Assembly (NCBI RefSeq): GCF_009379765.1
Contig: NZ_WHTD01000054.1
Span: forward strand, 1 to 45,201
Length of the DNA stretch: 45,201 nt
Direction of reading: 5' to 3'
Origin: Actinophytocola sp.
GTDB lineage: Bacteria; Actinomycetota; Actinomycetes; Mycobacteriales; Pseudonocardiaceae
Shown: one piece after another, positions 30,572 to 39,105 of the stretch
Layout of the letters: every line of letters begins with the position of its first letter
Numbering within the stretch: the first letter of the stretch is position 1
Notes under the pieces: model-generated
The model's database searches: none
The model's input: only the letters and a program-made list of their open reading frames with translations
What the model was told of the DNA's origin: nothing
Made by a program: the position numbers and the translations under genes

Positions 30572-31839
30572 ACGTCGAGGATGCGGTCGCGGCGGCGTTC
30601 CGCGCCGAGTGGGGCCAGGTCGTGGCCACCCTGATCCGGGTGACCGGTGACTGGGACCTCGCCGAGGAGTGCGCGCAGGAGGCGTTCGCGTCGGCGCTGG
30701 AGCGCTGGGCGCGGGACGGCGTTCCACGCAAGCCCGGCGCGTGGCTCACGACGACCGCCCGCAACCGGGCGGTGGACCGGCTGCGCCGCGACGCCGTTGG
30801 CGCGGCGAAGCTCCGCGAGGCCGCCGCGCTCGCGGACGTCGAGGACGGGCCGGAACCGGCCGAGGAGATCCGGGACGACCGGCTGCGGCTGATCTTCACC
30901 TGCTGCCACCCCGCGCTGGTGTTCGAGGCGCGGGTCGCGCTGACCCTGCGCACGCTCGCCGGGCTGACCACCGCCGAGATCGCGCGGGCGTTCGTCGTGC
31001 CGGAGGCGACGATGGCCCAGCGCCTCGTGCGGGCCAAGAAGAAGGTCCGCAACGCCGGCATCCCGTACCGCGTCCCACCCGCGCACCTGTTGCCGGAGCG
31101 GACGAACGCCGTGCTCGGCGTGTTGTACCTGCTGTTCAACGAGGGCTACGCGGCCTCGGCGGGGGCCGACCTCGTGCGCCGCTCGCTCACCGACGAGGCC
31201 ATCCGGCTCGCCCGGGTGCTGGCCGGCCTGATGCCCGACGAGCCGGAGGTCACCGGGCTGCTCGCGTTGCTGTTGCTGCACGACGCGCGCCGGACGGCCC
31301 GGGTCGGCGCCGACGGCGAGCTGGTGACGCTCGAGCACCAGGACCGCGGCGGTTGGGACGCCGCCGAGATCGCCGAGGGCGTCGCGCTGCTGGAGTCGGC
31401 GCTGCGCCGCGGGCAGCCGGGGCCCTACCAGGTGCAGGCGGCGATCGCGGCCTGCCATGCGACCGCGCCCACGGCCGAGGACACCGACTGGCGCCAGATC
31501 GCGTCGCTGTACGCCGAGCTCGTGAAGTACGTGCCGTCCGCGATCGTCGAGCTGAACAGGGCGGTCGCGGTGGCCATGGCGGACGGCCCGGCGGCCGGGC
31601 TCGTGCTGGTCGACCGGCTCGCCGAGGGTGGCGAGCTGGCGGGCTACCACCTGCTGCCGGCGACCCGGGCCGACCTGCTGCGCCGGCTCGACCGCCGCGC
31701 CGAGGCGGCCGACGCCTACCGCGCGGCCATCGAGCTCGCCGGCACCGACGCCGAGCGGCGCTACCTCGCCGGCCGGCTCGCCGAAATGTCCGGGCAGCGG
31801 CCTGTCGACCAGGGCCCGCGCCGTTCGTCGGTGGGGTGA
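30568..31839 (+). CDS. ECF sigma factor with C-terminal TPR-like extension (ECF42 type)
   Basis: 423 residues from GTG 30568, which overlaps the DGPF stop. Sigma region 2 (DLAEECAQEAFASALERWARDGVPRKPGAWLTTTARNRAVDRLRRD), region 4 (RVALTLRTLAGLTTAEIARAFVVPEATMAQRLVRAKKKVR), then a helical extension (DUF6596 and TPR-like; FNEGYAASAGADLVRRSLTDEAIRLARVLAGLMPDEPEV...). The extension replaces an anti-sigma factor in this group. The length agrees with family members. Regulation is thought to depend on the extension. The gene is followed by a decayed DinB-like gene. Confidence 0.92.
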   Translation: MNVEDAVAAAFRAEWGQVVATLIRVTGDWDLAEECAQEAFASALERWARDGVPRKPGAWLTTTARNRAVDRLRRDAVGAAKLREAAALADVEDGPEPAEEIRDDRLRLIFTCCHPALVFEARVALTLRTLAGLTTAEIARAFVVPEATMAQRLVRAKKKVRNAGIPYRVPPAHLLPERTNAVLGVLYLLFNEGYAASAGADLVRRSLTDEAIRLARVLAGLMPDEPEVTGLLALLLLHDARRTARVGADGELVTLEHQDRGGWDAAEIAEGVALLESALRRGQPGPYQVQAAIAACHATAPTAEDTDWRQIASLYAELVKYVPSAIVELNRAVAVAMADGPAAGLVLVDRLAEGGELAGYHLLPATRADLLRRLDRRAEAADAYRAAIELAGTDAERRYLAGRLAEMSGQRPVDQGPRRSSVG

Positions 31840-31861
31840 GGAACCGGATGAGGGAGGACCG

Positions 31862-32427
31862 ACGACCCAGCTGACCGGCATCGACGTCGCGCTGCTGACC
31901 CGCGCCTACGAGGCGACCGGCCAGGTGCTGGCCACGATCCCGAACGAGCGGTGGAACGCGCCCGGTGCGGTGACCGCCGACGTTGGTGACCCGGCGAACG
32001 TTGGTGGTCACCGCACTGGCCCGTGCGGGAGGTGGCCGACCACCTGGTCGACGCGCTCGACTTCTTCGCGTGCACGGTGTCCGGCTCGGCGCCGGGTTCG
32101 CCCACCGACTACCGCGACGCCACCCGCCGGTGCCTGGCCGCGTTCGGCCGGCCCGAGGTGCTCGCGGCAGAGCACCCGTTCCCCGGCGGCGTGCTGCGCG
32201 GTTGGGTGGTCGCGGGCATCAGCCTGTCGGAGTCGCTGGTGCACGGCTGGGACCTGGCGACCGGCGCCGGCGTGCCGTACGAGCCGGACGTCGACGTGGT
32301 GGCGGCGGTCGCGGCGCTGTCCGACGGCCCGGCGCCCGACGGCGCTTTCGGCGACCCGGTGCCGGTTCCCGCGGACGCCTCGCCGCTGGTGGCGTTGTTG
32401 GGCAGGCTGGGCCGGGAGGTGCGGTGA
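31862..32427 (+). pseudogene. DinB/maleylpyruvate-isomerase-like (TIGR03086) gene, frameshifted
   Basis: The first part LTGIDVALLTRAYEATGQVLATIPNERWNAPG and the second part WPVREVADHLVDALDFFACTVSG..LSESLVHGWDLATGAGVPYE together form the TIGR03086 pattern, but they lie in different frames. The break is at about 31975-32016. The presumed start is ACG 31862, in the position of ATG behind GGAGG, so the start codon also seems lost. An 11-bp inverted repeat GTGCGGTGACC/GGTCACCGCAC (31965, 32006) spans the break, suggesting slippage or an insertion footprint. The stop overlaps the next gene. Confidence 0.75.
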
Positions 32428-33245
32428 TGCTGCTCGACGTGCGCGGGGTGCGGATCGCGGTCTCGACGTTCGGCTCGGCGACCGACCCGGCGGTGCTGCT
32501 CATCATGGGCGCGGGTGGGTCGATGGACTGGTGGGAGCCGGAGTTCTGCGCGCGGCTGGCCGCCGCCGGCCGGTACGTGATCCGCTACGACCACCGCGAC
32601 ACCGGCGAGTCGGTGAGCTACCCACCTGGTCGGCCCGGTTACACCGGCGACGACCTGGTGGCCGACGCGGCCGGGGTGCTCGACGCGCTCGGCGTGGCTC
32701 GGGCGCACGTGGTCGGTTTGTCGATGGGCGGGGCGTTGGCGCAGCTCCTGGCGCAGCGTGAGCCGGCGCGGCTGATCACGCTGACGCTGATGTCGACCAG
32801 CGGCGGGGCGGGCGACCCGGACCTGCCGATGGGGTCGATCGAACCGGTGCCGGAGCCGGACTGGACTTCACGGGACTCGGTCGTCGACTACCAGGTGGCG
32901 AGCCAGCGGGGGGTGGCGTCGCGGACCAGACCGTTCGACGACGCGGCGGTCCGCGAGGTCGTGGGTATTGCGTTCGACCGGACGACGTCGCCGGAGTCGG
33001 CCGAGAAGAACCACTACGCCACCGAGGACGGCGGGGAGAGCTGGCGGCCCCGGCTGCCCGAGATCGGGGTCGCCACGCTGGTGCTGCACGGCACGGAGGA
33101 CCCGATGTTTCCGCTCGCCCACGGCGAAGCGCTGGCCCGTGAGATCCCCGGCGCCCGGCTGGTCCCGCTGCCCGAAACCGGCCACGAGCTCCCGCGGGAG
33201 AACTGGCCGCTGGTCCTGCGCGAGCTGGTCGCGCACACCTCCTGA
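32427..33245 (+). CDS. Alpha/beta hydrolase
   Basis: 272 residues: GAGGSMDWWEPEFCARLAAAGRYVIRYDHRDTGES (oxyanion region), nucleophile elbow GLSMGG (about S98), acid in LHGTEDPMFP and histidine in ETGHELP. A complete catalytic triad. It resembles the actinobacterial hydrolases similar to aclacinomycin methylesterase RdmC, but esterase specificity cannot be told. Start ATG 32427 in a TGATG overlap with the preceding pseudogene, behind GGGAGG. A very strong hairpin overlaps the stop. It formerly belonged to an operon with the DinB-like gene. Confidence 0.9.
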   Translation: MLLDVRGVRIAVSTFGSATDPAVLLIMGAGGSMDWWEPEFCARLAAAGRYVIRYDHRDTGESVSYPPGRPGYTGDDLVADAAGVLDALGVARAHVVGLSMGGALAQLLAQREPARLITLTLMSTSGGAGDPDLPMGSIEPVPEPDWTSRDSVVDYQVASQRGVASRTRPFDDAAVREVVGIAFDRTTSPESAEKNHYATEDGGESWRPRLPEIGVATLVLHGTEDPMFPLAHGEALAREIPGARLVPLPETGHELPRENWPLVLRELVAHTS

Positions 33246-33294
33246 CAGCGAACGACGCCTCCGCGGACTCTCCGCGAAGGCGTCGTTCGCTGTC
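33244..33294. terminator. Long hairpin terminator
   Basis: 24-bp arms (33244-33267 and 33271-33294) with one mismatch (a G-U pair in RNA) and a loop of three bases; the arm begins GACAGCGAACGACGCC. It overlaps the hydrolase stop codon. It lies between convergent genes and can end transcription from both directions. Confidence 0.85.
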
Positions 33295-33318
33295 GGTGGC
33301 CCGGTCGGGCCTGGCCGG

Positions 33319-33492
33319 TCATGCCGCGTCGTTGGTCGTCCGGTGCTGCACCCGTACCCGGCGCCACCAGGAGGGGTGGCTCTCGCGCGCCGCACGCAGG
33401 TGCTCGAGGGTGGTCCCGCGCCGCACGTCGCCCAGCGCGCGCTCGACCCGGTAGTCCATCTCGGTCCGCACGAACTCATGCGTCCAGTTCAT
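33319..33492 (-). CDS. Small hypothetical protein, 57 aa
   Basis: Starts MNWTHEFVRTEMDYRVERALGD and ends HPSWWRRVRVQHRTTNDAA. Basic with WW near the C-terminus, no membrane helix. ATG 33492 has AAGGAG six bases upstream, which favours it over the ATG two codons earlier. Short basic proteins of this type are found in actinomycetes with no known function. It lies between two strong hairpins and forms its own transcription unit. Confidence 0.6.
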   Translation of the reverse strand: MNWTHEFVRTEMDYRVERALGDVRRGTTLEHLRAARESHPSWWRRVRVQHRTTNDAA

Positions 33493-33590
33493 TTCCATCT
33501 CCTTGTTCGACTTTCTCGGTGACAAGGAGAAGATTCGTCCTGAGGCCGGTACCCGGGCATCGGACGATCACGTACTACTGGTCCGCACGT

Positions 33591-33635
33591 CCCTTACCCC
33601 GGCCACTGAGGGTCCCCGCTGGGGCGGGGTAAGGG
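33591..33635. terminator. Hairpin terminator behind the 33652 hydrolase gene
   Basis: Perfect 11-bp arms CCCTTACCCCG (33591-33601) and CGGGGTAAGGG (33625-33635). The 23-base loop can form an inner stem. It closes the ArsR-SRPBCC-hydrolase operon. Confidence 0.7.
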
Positions 33636-33651
33636 GTGCTGAGAGGAACCC

Positions 33652-34449
33652 TCAGGCGGTGAAGAACTCCTTCAGCCACGGTGCCAGTGCCTTGGCCTTC
33701 ACCAGGTGGTTCTGCCCGGGCAGGGTCCGGTAGGTGGCGTTGGGCAGGACGTCGGCCATCGCCTCGTTGCCGTTGCGCATCCAGGCCGGGCTCTTGCCCC
33801 CGTCGACCACGAGCGTGGGCATGGTGGCCGTGGACCAGCGGGTCTCCGGCAGCGGTCGGCCCTGCTGCAGGCCCTGCATGACGGTGAAGTCGTAACGCAG
33901 TGTCGGCGCGACCGTCTTGAGCTTCGACCACACCGGCATCAGCCGCATCATGGTGATCGCGAACCCGGGCACCTCGACCGAGCGCATGAACGCCTTCACC
34001 GCGTCGCCGTTGCGGCCCGCCTCGACCATCGTGGTGATCTGCCGCAGGAAGTCCTCGGCGATCGGCACCCGGCTGTCGTCCACGATCAGCGGCGCCTCGT
34101 ACATCGCGAGCTTCGACACGCCGATGCCGTGGTTGGCGGCCTCGAGCGCGAGCATCGCGCCGGAGGACGGTCCGTACACGAAGGGCGAGCCGCCGGCCTC
34201 CTTGGCCAGCGCCTCGACGTCCTCGATCTCGCGCTCGAGGGCGATCTCGGAGCTCTCTCCGCTCTCGCCGCGGCCCCTGCGGTCGTAGATGAAGACGGTG
34301 AAGTCGCCCGCGAGCTCGGCCGCCATCGGCCGGGCCGGGCCACTGTCGCGGTAGCACATCGCACCGTCGACGATGATCAACGGCGGCCCGTCGCCGGAGC
34401 GCTCGTAGGCGATCTTCGTGCCGTCCGCCGAGATGATGGTGCTGGTCAT
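33652..34449 (-). CDS. Alpha/beta hydrolase
   Basis: 265 residues with the compact fold: SADGTKIAYERSGDGPPLIIVDGAMCYRDSG, FTVFIYDRRGRGESGE, nucleophile in VYGPSSGAMLALEA (GxSxG), acid near LVVDGGKSPAW and histidine in PGQNHLVKA. The third gene of an operon with the ArsR regulator and an SRPBCC protein, 14 bases after the latter. This set is common in actinomycetes and probably handles a xenobiotic or small ester, but the substrate is not known. The TGA is followed by a hairpin. Confidence 0.9.
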   Translation of the reverse strand: MTSTIISADGTKIAYERSGDGPPLIIVDGAMCYRDSGPARPMAAELAGDFTVFIYDRRGRGESGESSEIALEREIEDVEALAKEAGGSPFVYGPSSGAMLALEAANHGIGVSKLAMYEAPLIVDDSRVPIAEDFLRQITTMVEAGRNGDAVKAFMRSVEVPGFAITMMRLMPVWSKLKTVAPTLRYDFTVMQGLQQGRPLPETRWSTATMPTLVVDGGKSPAWMRNGNEAMADVLPNATYRTLPGQNHLVKAKALAPWLKEFFTA

Positions 34450-34463
34450 GGCTTTCTCCCCAA

Positions 34464-35216
34464 TCAGGTGAAGGTCTTGTCGAGCCAGGTCTGCCAGGCG
34501 CGCTCGGCAGCGCTCGTGTCGGCCTGGCCGAACAGGTGGTGGCTGGCGACGACGGGGCCGCCGAAGCCCTTGAGGAACCGGTAGAGCGCGTCGCCGGTGC
34601 GCACGCCGAGCGTGTGGGCGTTGACGAAGTAGACCTCGCCGTCGACCGGCTCGAGCCCGTCCGGCTCGACGTGCACCCGGTCGCCCGCGCGCGGCGCCTC
34701 GGCGAGGCCGAGCGCGCTGGTGAGCGTGGCCCAGGCGAGCTTCCAGTCGGTGGTCACCGGGCCGAACGCGGTGACCGGCACCGCGGTGCGGCCGGCGAAG
34801 TGGCGCAGGTAGGTCGCGAGCGTGGCGAAGAACAGCGCGCCGCCCTTGGTCATCGCGTCGTACTCGGCCTCCCAGTCGTCGCCGGGGAGGAAGCCGCTGT
34901 TGGCCATGCGGAGCACGGTGCTGCCCTGGCCGCGGCCCTCGATGAGGAACTCGTAGGCGATGAACCGGCCGTCGGGCGCGTCGTCGGAGCGGTAGGCGAA
35001 GCGCCGCAACGGTTCCCACGTGGTGACCCGGTGCTCGGGCTCGTAGCCGCCGTAGGCCATCCGCACCGTGCCCTGCTCGGCGGTCTCGTCGAAGCTGACC
35101 TCGTTGCGGCCCATGAACCAGGAGTCGATGCCCGGGCCGGTCGCGATGGCCTGCCACACCTGCTCGGGCGTGGCGTCGACCTCGACCTCGTTGGTCTCGC
35201 TGAACTCCCGTCCCAT
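34464..35216 (-). CDS. SRPBCC (AHSA1-like) domain protein
   Basis: 250 residues. N-terminal START/AHSA1-like lipid-binding domain (EVEVDATPEQVWQAIATGPGIDSWFMGRNEVSF, VTTWEPLRRFAYRSDD, LRMANSGFLPGDDWEAEYDAMTKGGALFFATLATYLRHFAG). The second half (about 150-250) resembles a second helix-grip unit, reading ALYRFLKGFGGPVVASHHLFG. Encoded directly behind an ArsR regulator (TGATG overlap), a combination known in actinobacteria. It may bind a hydrophobic ligand or act as an enzyme on it, with the neighbouring hydrolase. Confidence 0.88.
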   Translation of the reverse strand: MGREFSETNEVEVDATPEQVWQAIATGPGIDSWFMGRNEVSFDETAEQGTVRMAYGGYEPEHRVTTWEPLRRFAYRSDDAPDGRFIAYEFLIEGRGQGSTVLRMANSGFLPGDDWEAEYDAMTKGGALFFATLATYLRHFAGRTAVPVTAFGPVTTDWKLAWATLTSALGLAEAPRAGDRVHVEPDGLEPVDGEVYFVNAHTLGVRTGDALYRFLKGFGGPVVASHHLFGQADTSAAERAWQTWLDKTFT

Positions 35217-35800
35217 CACTCGCTCCTGGCCGTGGGGTGGATGGCGACGATCAGCCGGTGGTCGCGACCGCCGGCGGCGTTCTCGTCGTGGTAGCGGCCG
35301 ATCAGGGTCGTCACCGTATGCGCGAGCTCCTCGGCGAACGCCGCGCGGTCGGCGGCGGAGGCGAACCGCACCTCCCCGTCGAGTGCGAAGGTCGCGACCC
35401 GCTTCTGGGCCTTGGTCGCGCCGGTGATCAACATGCCGACATCGCGCACGAGCCGCGACGCGACCGCGAGCAACCACCGCGCGGACAGCCGGTCGGGCGC
35501 CCGCTCGGGGTCGGGCTGCACCGCGCTGAGCGCCATCGGCGAGATGACGTAGGAGGAGGCGGTCGCCTGCAGCACGCGCTCGGTGACGTTGCCCTTCTTC
35601 CGCTCCTCGACCAGCTCCACCAGCCCGTGCTTCTCCAGCGCCCGCAGATGGTAGTTGACTTTCTGCCGCGGAAGACCGACCCGGTTGGCGAGGGTGGTCG
35701 CCGATCCGGGCTCGGCCAGCTCGGCCAGTAGCTTGGCCCGGATCGGGTCCAGCGAGACCTCGGCCGCGGCCGGGTCCTCGATCACTGCCACATCGAACAT
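35216..35800 (-). CDS. ArsR-family winged-helix regulator
   Basis: 194 residues. Winged helix at about 14-80: AAAEVSLDPIRAKLLAELAEPGSATTLANRVGLPRQKVNYHLRALEKHGLVELVEERKKGNVTERVLQATAS. A C-terminal helical domain of unknown ligand follows. No conserved metal-binding cysteine pair is seen, so it probably senses an organic ligand. ATG 35800 follows AGGGC; an upstream start at 35824 would overlap the palindrome. First gene of the operon with SRPBCC protein and hydrolase, divergent from NUDIX. Confidence 0.9.
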   Translation of the reverse strand: MFDVAVIEDPAAAEVSLDPIRAKLLAELAEPGSATTLANRVGLPRQKVNYHLRALEKHGLVELVEERKKGNVTERVLQATASSYVISPMALSAVQPDPERAPDRLSARWLLAVASRLVRDVGMLITGATKAQKRVATFALDGEVRFASAADRAAFAEELAHTVTTLIGRYHDENAAGGRDHRLIVAIHPTARSE

Positions 35801-35819
35801 GCCCTGAAGTCTGCCGACC

Positions 35820-35842
35820 GACAATTCAATTTGTCAAGACAA
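35820..35842. promoter_or_regulatory. ArsR operator candidate
   Basis: GACAATTCAATTTGTC (35820-35835) has GACAA/TTGTC arms, and another GACAA follows at 35838-35842. It is AT-rich and lies 20 bases upstream of the ArsR start and 30 before the NUDIX gene. Read on the minus strand it contains TTGACA, a -35-like box. Confidence 0.5.
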
Positions 35843-35871
35843 TTTTCCCTGTCGGTGTCAGACTGTGCGAC

Positions 35872-36381
35872 GTGCCACCGAAGCGTAGTGCGGGGATCCT
35901 GCTGTTCCGCCAGGTAGAGGCGGGTGTCGAGGTGCTGCTCGGCCACATGGGCGGGCCCTTCTGGGCGCGAAAGGATGCCGCGGCATGGACGGCGGTCAAG
36001 GGGGAGCTCGATCCCGACGAGGCCCCGGAGGCCGCCGCCCGCCGCGAGTTCACCGAGGAGCTGGGTCTACCCGCCCCCTCCGGCGACTACGTCCCGCTGG
36101 GCGAGATCCGCCAGTCCGGCGGCAAGACGGTGACCGTATGGGCGGTCGAGGCCGACCTGAACCCGGCCGACGTGGTCCCGGGCACGTTCGAGATGGAATG
36201 GCCCCCACGCTCGGGAAAACGCCAGGAGTTCCCCGAACTGGACCGCGTGGAGTGGTTTCCCGTGGACGTGGCGACAGAAAAGATCATCGCCGGGCAACGC
36301 CCGTTCCTGGACCGCCTGACCGAACACCTGAAGACCTCCTGGCGGAGATCTCACCCAGGCCTTGACGACGAACTCGGGTGA
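35872..36381 (+). CDS. NUDIX hydrolase
   Basis: 169 residues with the complete Nudix box GELDPDEAPEAAARREFTEELG (G-x5-E-x7-RE-x2-EE-x-G, about 44-65). It is near the diadenosine-polyphosphate-hydrolase-like actinobacterial proteins with KRSAGILLFRQVEAGVEVLLGHMGGPFW at the N-terminus. It cleaves nucleoside diphosphate derivatives in a magnesium-dependent manner. GTG 35872 has no clear ribosome site. The next frame begins seven bases after the stop. Confidence 0.92.
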   Translation: MPPKRSAGILLFRQVEAGVEVLLGHMGGPFWARKDAAAWTAVKGELDPDEAPEAAARREFTEELGLPAPSGDYVPLGEIRQSGGKTVTVWAVEADLNPADVVPGTFEMEWPPRSGKRQEFPELDRVEWFPVDVATEKIIAGQRPFLDRLTEHLKTSWRRSHPGLDDELG

Positions 36382-36387
36382 TAACCG

Positions 36388-37262
36388 GTGCTGGGCACAT
36401 TGTTGGACAAGGTCTCCGGGCGGACGGACCAGCGATTCCTCGGTACGTTGCTGTTTCCGAGCTTCATCCTCCTCACCGGTATCGGATCCCTCGTCGTTAC
36501 GCAGATCGGCTGGGCGCACACCCTCACCTGGTGGTCGGCGCTCGACGGTTCCCGCCGCGTTCTGCTGGTCGCCGCTGCCGTCACCGCGACCTTCTTGATC
36601 GTCCTGCTGCTGGCCGTCCGGCTGCGCACGCTGGTCCGGTTCTTCGAAGGGCAGTGGCCCGAGCCACTCGCGACACTCGGTCGAAAGCGCCAGGAGAGGC
36701 GCCGGGCGAGGACGACGGATTTCGAGAAGCGGTACTACCTGTTTCCCACCGAGTCCTTGATGCCGACCAGGCTCGGCAACGTGCTTCGGGCGGCCGAGGA
36801 CTATCCCCACAGCAACGACCGCTACGGAATGGACAGCGCGTTCTTCTGGCCACGTCTATATTCCGTACTCCCCGACAGTTTTCGCGCCTCCTGACAGACG
36901 CATGCGCCGATCTGGAGCGGATGCTCGTCGTGTCGATGAACGCGGCTGTCCTTTCCTTGGTGTCATTGAACTTCGCGATCTTCGGTGATGTGCCGGTGAC
37001 CGTCTGGCTGCCGTCGGCCACAGGTGCGGCACTGCTCTGCGTCATCGCGTACCGGGGCGGTGTCCGGGCGGCCATCGAATACGGCGACCTGGTGCGCACG
37101 GCCTTCGACGTCCACCGGCGCGACTTGCTGGCGAAGATGGGCCTCGAGCTGCCGAGAACGCTCGAGGAAGAGCGAAACCTCTGGACGACGTTGGGTCGGC
37201 AGCTGTACCGGGGGCAGAACGACCACCCGGAGCTGCTCCGGTTCACGCCGTCCCCCGAGTAG
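36388..37262 (+). pseudogene. Membrane protein gene with frameshift
   Basis: Frame 1 (36388-36894) encodes MLGTLLDKVSGRTDQRFLGTLLFPSFILLTGIGSLVV and RVLLVAAAVTATFLIVLLLAVRLRTL, two membrane helices, then a cytosolic part to LPDSFRAS. Frame 2 continues TDACADLERMLVVSMNAAVLSLVSLNFAIFG and SATGAALLCVIAYRGGVRAAIEYGDL to the end. A single missing base in the TTTT of about 36876-36879 would restore SFSRLLTDACADLER. Whole product about 290 residues with four helices. It may be a true mutation or a sequencing error. The protein is conserved in actinomycetes with unknown function. Confidence 0.75.
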
Positions 37263-37328
37263 TGCGCCGACCCCGCCGGCTCCATTCTATCGGTGAACAC
37301 CCACCGTTCCGGTGATGTCGATCTTGTC

Positions 37329-37356
37329 TGTGGACAACCACCCCTCCTGTGGATAA
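37329..37356 (+). other. Two DnaA-box-like sequences
   Basis: TGTGGACAA (37329-37337) and TGTGGATAA (37348-37356) are exact matches to the actinobacterial (TTGTCCACA) and E. coli (TTATCCACA) DnaA boxes read from the other strand. They have the same orientation and their starts are 19 bases apart. TTGTC at 37324 makes the first also a small inverted repeat. They lie 62-89 bases before a small membrane-protein gene. Confidence 0.5.
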
Positions 37357-37417
37357 CCAGGCCGTTTCGGGGCTCGCGGATCTGCCTTCGTCGGAAACGT
37401 CGGACAGTATCGGCGGC

Positions 37418-37792
37418 ATGAAGAAGTACTGGCTTCCCCGCGTCCTCGGTATCGCCACCGCCGCATACGGCGCGGCCATCACCGCCAAGCCCGCGCTCCT
37501 CCTCGGCCCGTCCGGCATGCTGCGCGGCACCGAGCCCGAGCCCGAGCAGGCCACCTTCGTCCGCACGCTCGGCATCCGCGACCTCGCCTCCGGCCTCGCC
37601 ATGGCGTTCGCGCCGAGCCGTAAGGCCTTACGCACCGCCATCGCCGTGCGGGTCGCCTCCGACGCGGGCGACCTCGTCGTCCTCGGACAGGCCCTGCGCG
37701 GCAAGCCGGAACGCACCAAGGTCATGACCATCGCCGGCGGCTGGGGCGCGCTCTGCGCCTTGTCGGCCATCACCACCCGGAGACGACGTTGA
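37418..37792 (+). CDS. Small membrane-associated hypothetical protein
   Basis: 124 residues from ATG 37418: MKKYWLPRVLGIATAAYGAAITAKPALLL, a membrane helix, then TFVRTLGIRDLASGLAMAFAP, AIAVRVASDAGDLVVLGQAL and TIAGGWGALCALSAITTRRRR. Four short hydrophobic segments; resembles small DUF4267-type proteins. The photolyase gene begins at a TTGA overlap with its stop, so they are co-transcribed. ATG 37418 is chosen; an extension to 37349 would include the second DnaA-like box. Function unknown. Confidence 0.75.
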   Translation: MKKYWLPRVLGIATAAYGAAITAKPALLLGPSGMLRGTEPEPEQATFVRTLGIRDLASGLAMAFAPSRKALRTAIAVRVASDAGDLVVLGQALRGKPERTKVMTIAGGWGALCALSAITTRRRR

Positions 37793-39099
37793 GCACCACC
37801 ATCGCCGTGTTCACCCGCGACCTGCGGATACACGACAACCCCATGCTGGCCGCGGCCACTCGCGACACCGAGCACGTCGTGCCGCTGTTCGTGCGGGACG
37901 ACCGCATCGGTGCCAGTCCGTTCGCCGCGGGCCGCCTGCGGTTCCTCGACGAGTCGCTCGCAGACCTGGACAGCCGGCTCCGCACGAGAGGCGGCCGGCT
38001 CGTCATGCGCGCGGGCGACCCGGTCGAGGAGATCTGCCGCGTCGCCGACGACGCGGACGCCACCCGGGTGCACGTCGCGCGCGACGTGTCCGCGCTCGCC
38101 AAGGCCCGCGAGGCCCGGCTCCGGCAGGCGCTCGGCCGGCGCGAGCTCGTCGTGCACGACGACGTACACACGGTCGTGCCACCCGGCGCGGTTCTCCCGC
38201 ATGGTCGCGACCATTTCGCCGTGTTCGGCCCGTACCACCGGAAATGGAGCGAACAGACCTGGCGCGGCTGCCAACCGGCACCGGATCGGGTCACCCTCCC
38301 CGAGATCGCGCTCGGCGACGTACCGAAGGCACGGGGCGACGGCGGCGAGACCGCAGGCCGGCGCCGTGCGGAGAACTGGTTCGCCGCTCATGTCCAGGAC
38401 TACGCCGACCAGGACGGCGCGCTCGCCGCCGACCGCACGTCCCGGCTCTCGCCATACCTGCACCTCGGCTGCGTGTCGGCACTCGAGCTGGCCCGCCGCG
38501 CGGGCGATTCGGCCGGGGCCAAGGCGTTCGTCCGGCAGCTGGCCTGGCGCGACTTCCATCACCAGGTCCTCGCCGCTCGCCCCGACTCCGCGCACCGCGA
38601 CTACCGCGGCCGAGGCGACCAGTGGCGAGACGACAAGGACGCGTTGCAGGCCTGGCAGGAGGGTCAGACGGGCATCCCCATCGTCGACGCCGGCATGCGC
38701 CAGCTGCGTGCCGAGGGCTGGATGCACAACCGCGCCCGGCTCATCACCGCCGGCTTCCTCACCAAGACCCTGTATATCGACTGGCGCGTCGGCGCCAAGC
38801 ACTTCTTCACCTGGCTCCTGGACGGCGACCTGGCCAACAACTGCCTCAACTGGCAGTGGGTCGCGGGCACGGGCATCGACAGCCGCCCCAACCGGGTGCT
38901 CAACCCGCTGTCGCAGGCCGAACGCCATGACCCGGACGGCGAGTACGTGCGCCGGTACGTGTCCGAGCTGTCCCATGTGGGCAACAAGGACGTTCACCAG
39001 CCGTGGCGGCTACCGGCCGGCGAACGCCGTGGCTACCCCGAACCGATCGTCGACCTCGGCCAGGCCCGCGCCAGATTCCTTGCCGCACGGGGGAAGTAG
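37789..39099 (+). CDS. phrB: Deoxyribodipyrimidine photolyase
   Basis: 436 residues, class I CPD photolyase. N-terminal alpha/beta antenna domain (TTIAVFTRDLRIHDNPMLAAATRDTEHVVPLFVRDDRIG), then the helical FAD domain (RLSPYLHLGCVSALELARRAG, FVRQLAWRDFHHQVLAARPD, TGIPIVDAGMRQLRAEGWMHNRARLITAGFLTKTL, GDLANNCLNWQWVAGTGIDSRPNRVLNPL). All segments around the flavin and DNA lesion are intact. It splits pyrimidine dimers with blue light. Start TTG 37789 overlaps the preceding stop (TTGA). The antenna chromophore (folate or deazaflavin) cannot be told. Confidence 0.95.
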   Translation: MSTTIAVFTRDLRIHDNPMLAAATRDTEHVVPLFVRDDRIGASPFAAGRLRFLDESLADLDSRLRTRGGRLVMRAGDPVEEICRVADDADATRVHVARDVSALAKAREARLRQALGRRELVVHDDVHTVVPPGAVLPHGRDHFAVFGPYHRKWSEQTWRGCQPAPDRVTLPEIALGDVPKARGDGGETAGRRRAENWFAAHVQDYADQDGALAADRTSRLSPYLHLGCVSALELARRAGDSAGAKAFVRQLAWRDFHHQVLAARPDSAHRDYRGRGDQWRDDKDALQAWQEGQTGIPIVDAGMRQLRAEGWMHNRARLITAGFLTKTLYIDWRVGAKHFFTWLLDGDLANNCLNWQWVAGTGIDSRPNRVLNPLSQAERHDPDGEYVRRYVSELSHVGNKDVHQPWRLPAGERRGYPEPIVDLGQARARFLAARGK

Positions 39100-39105
39100 C
39101 ACCGG

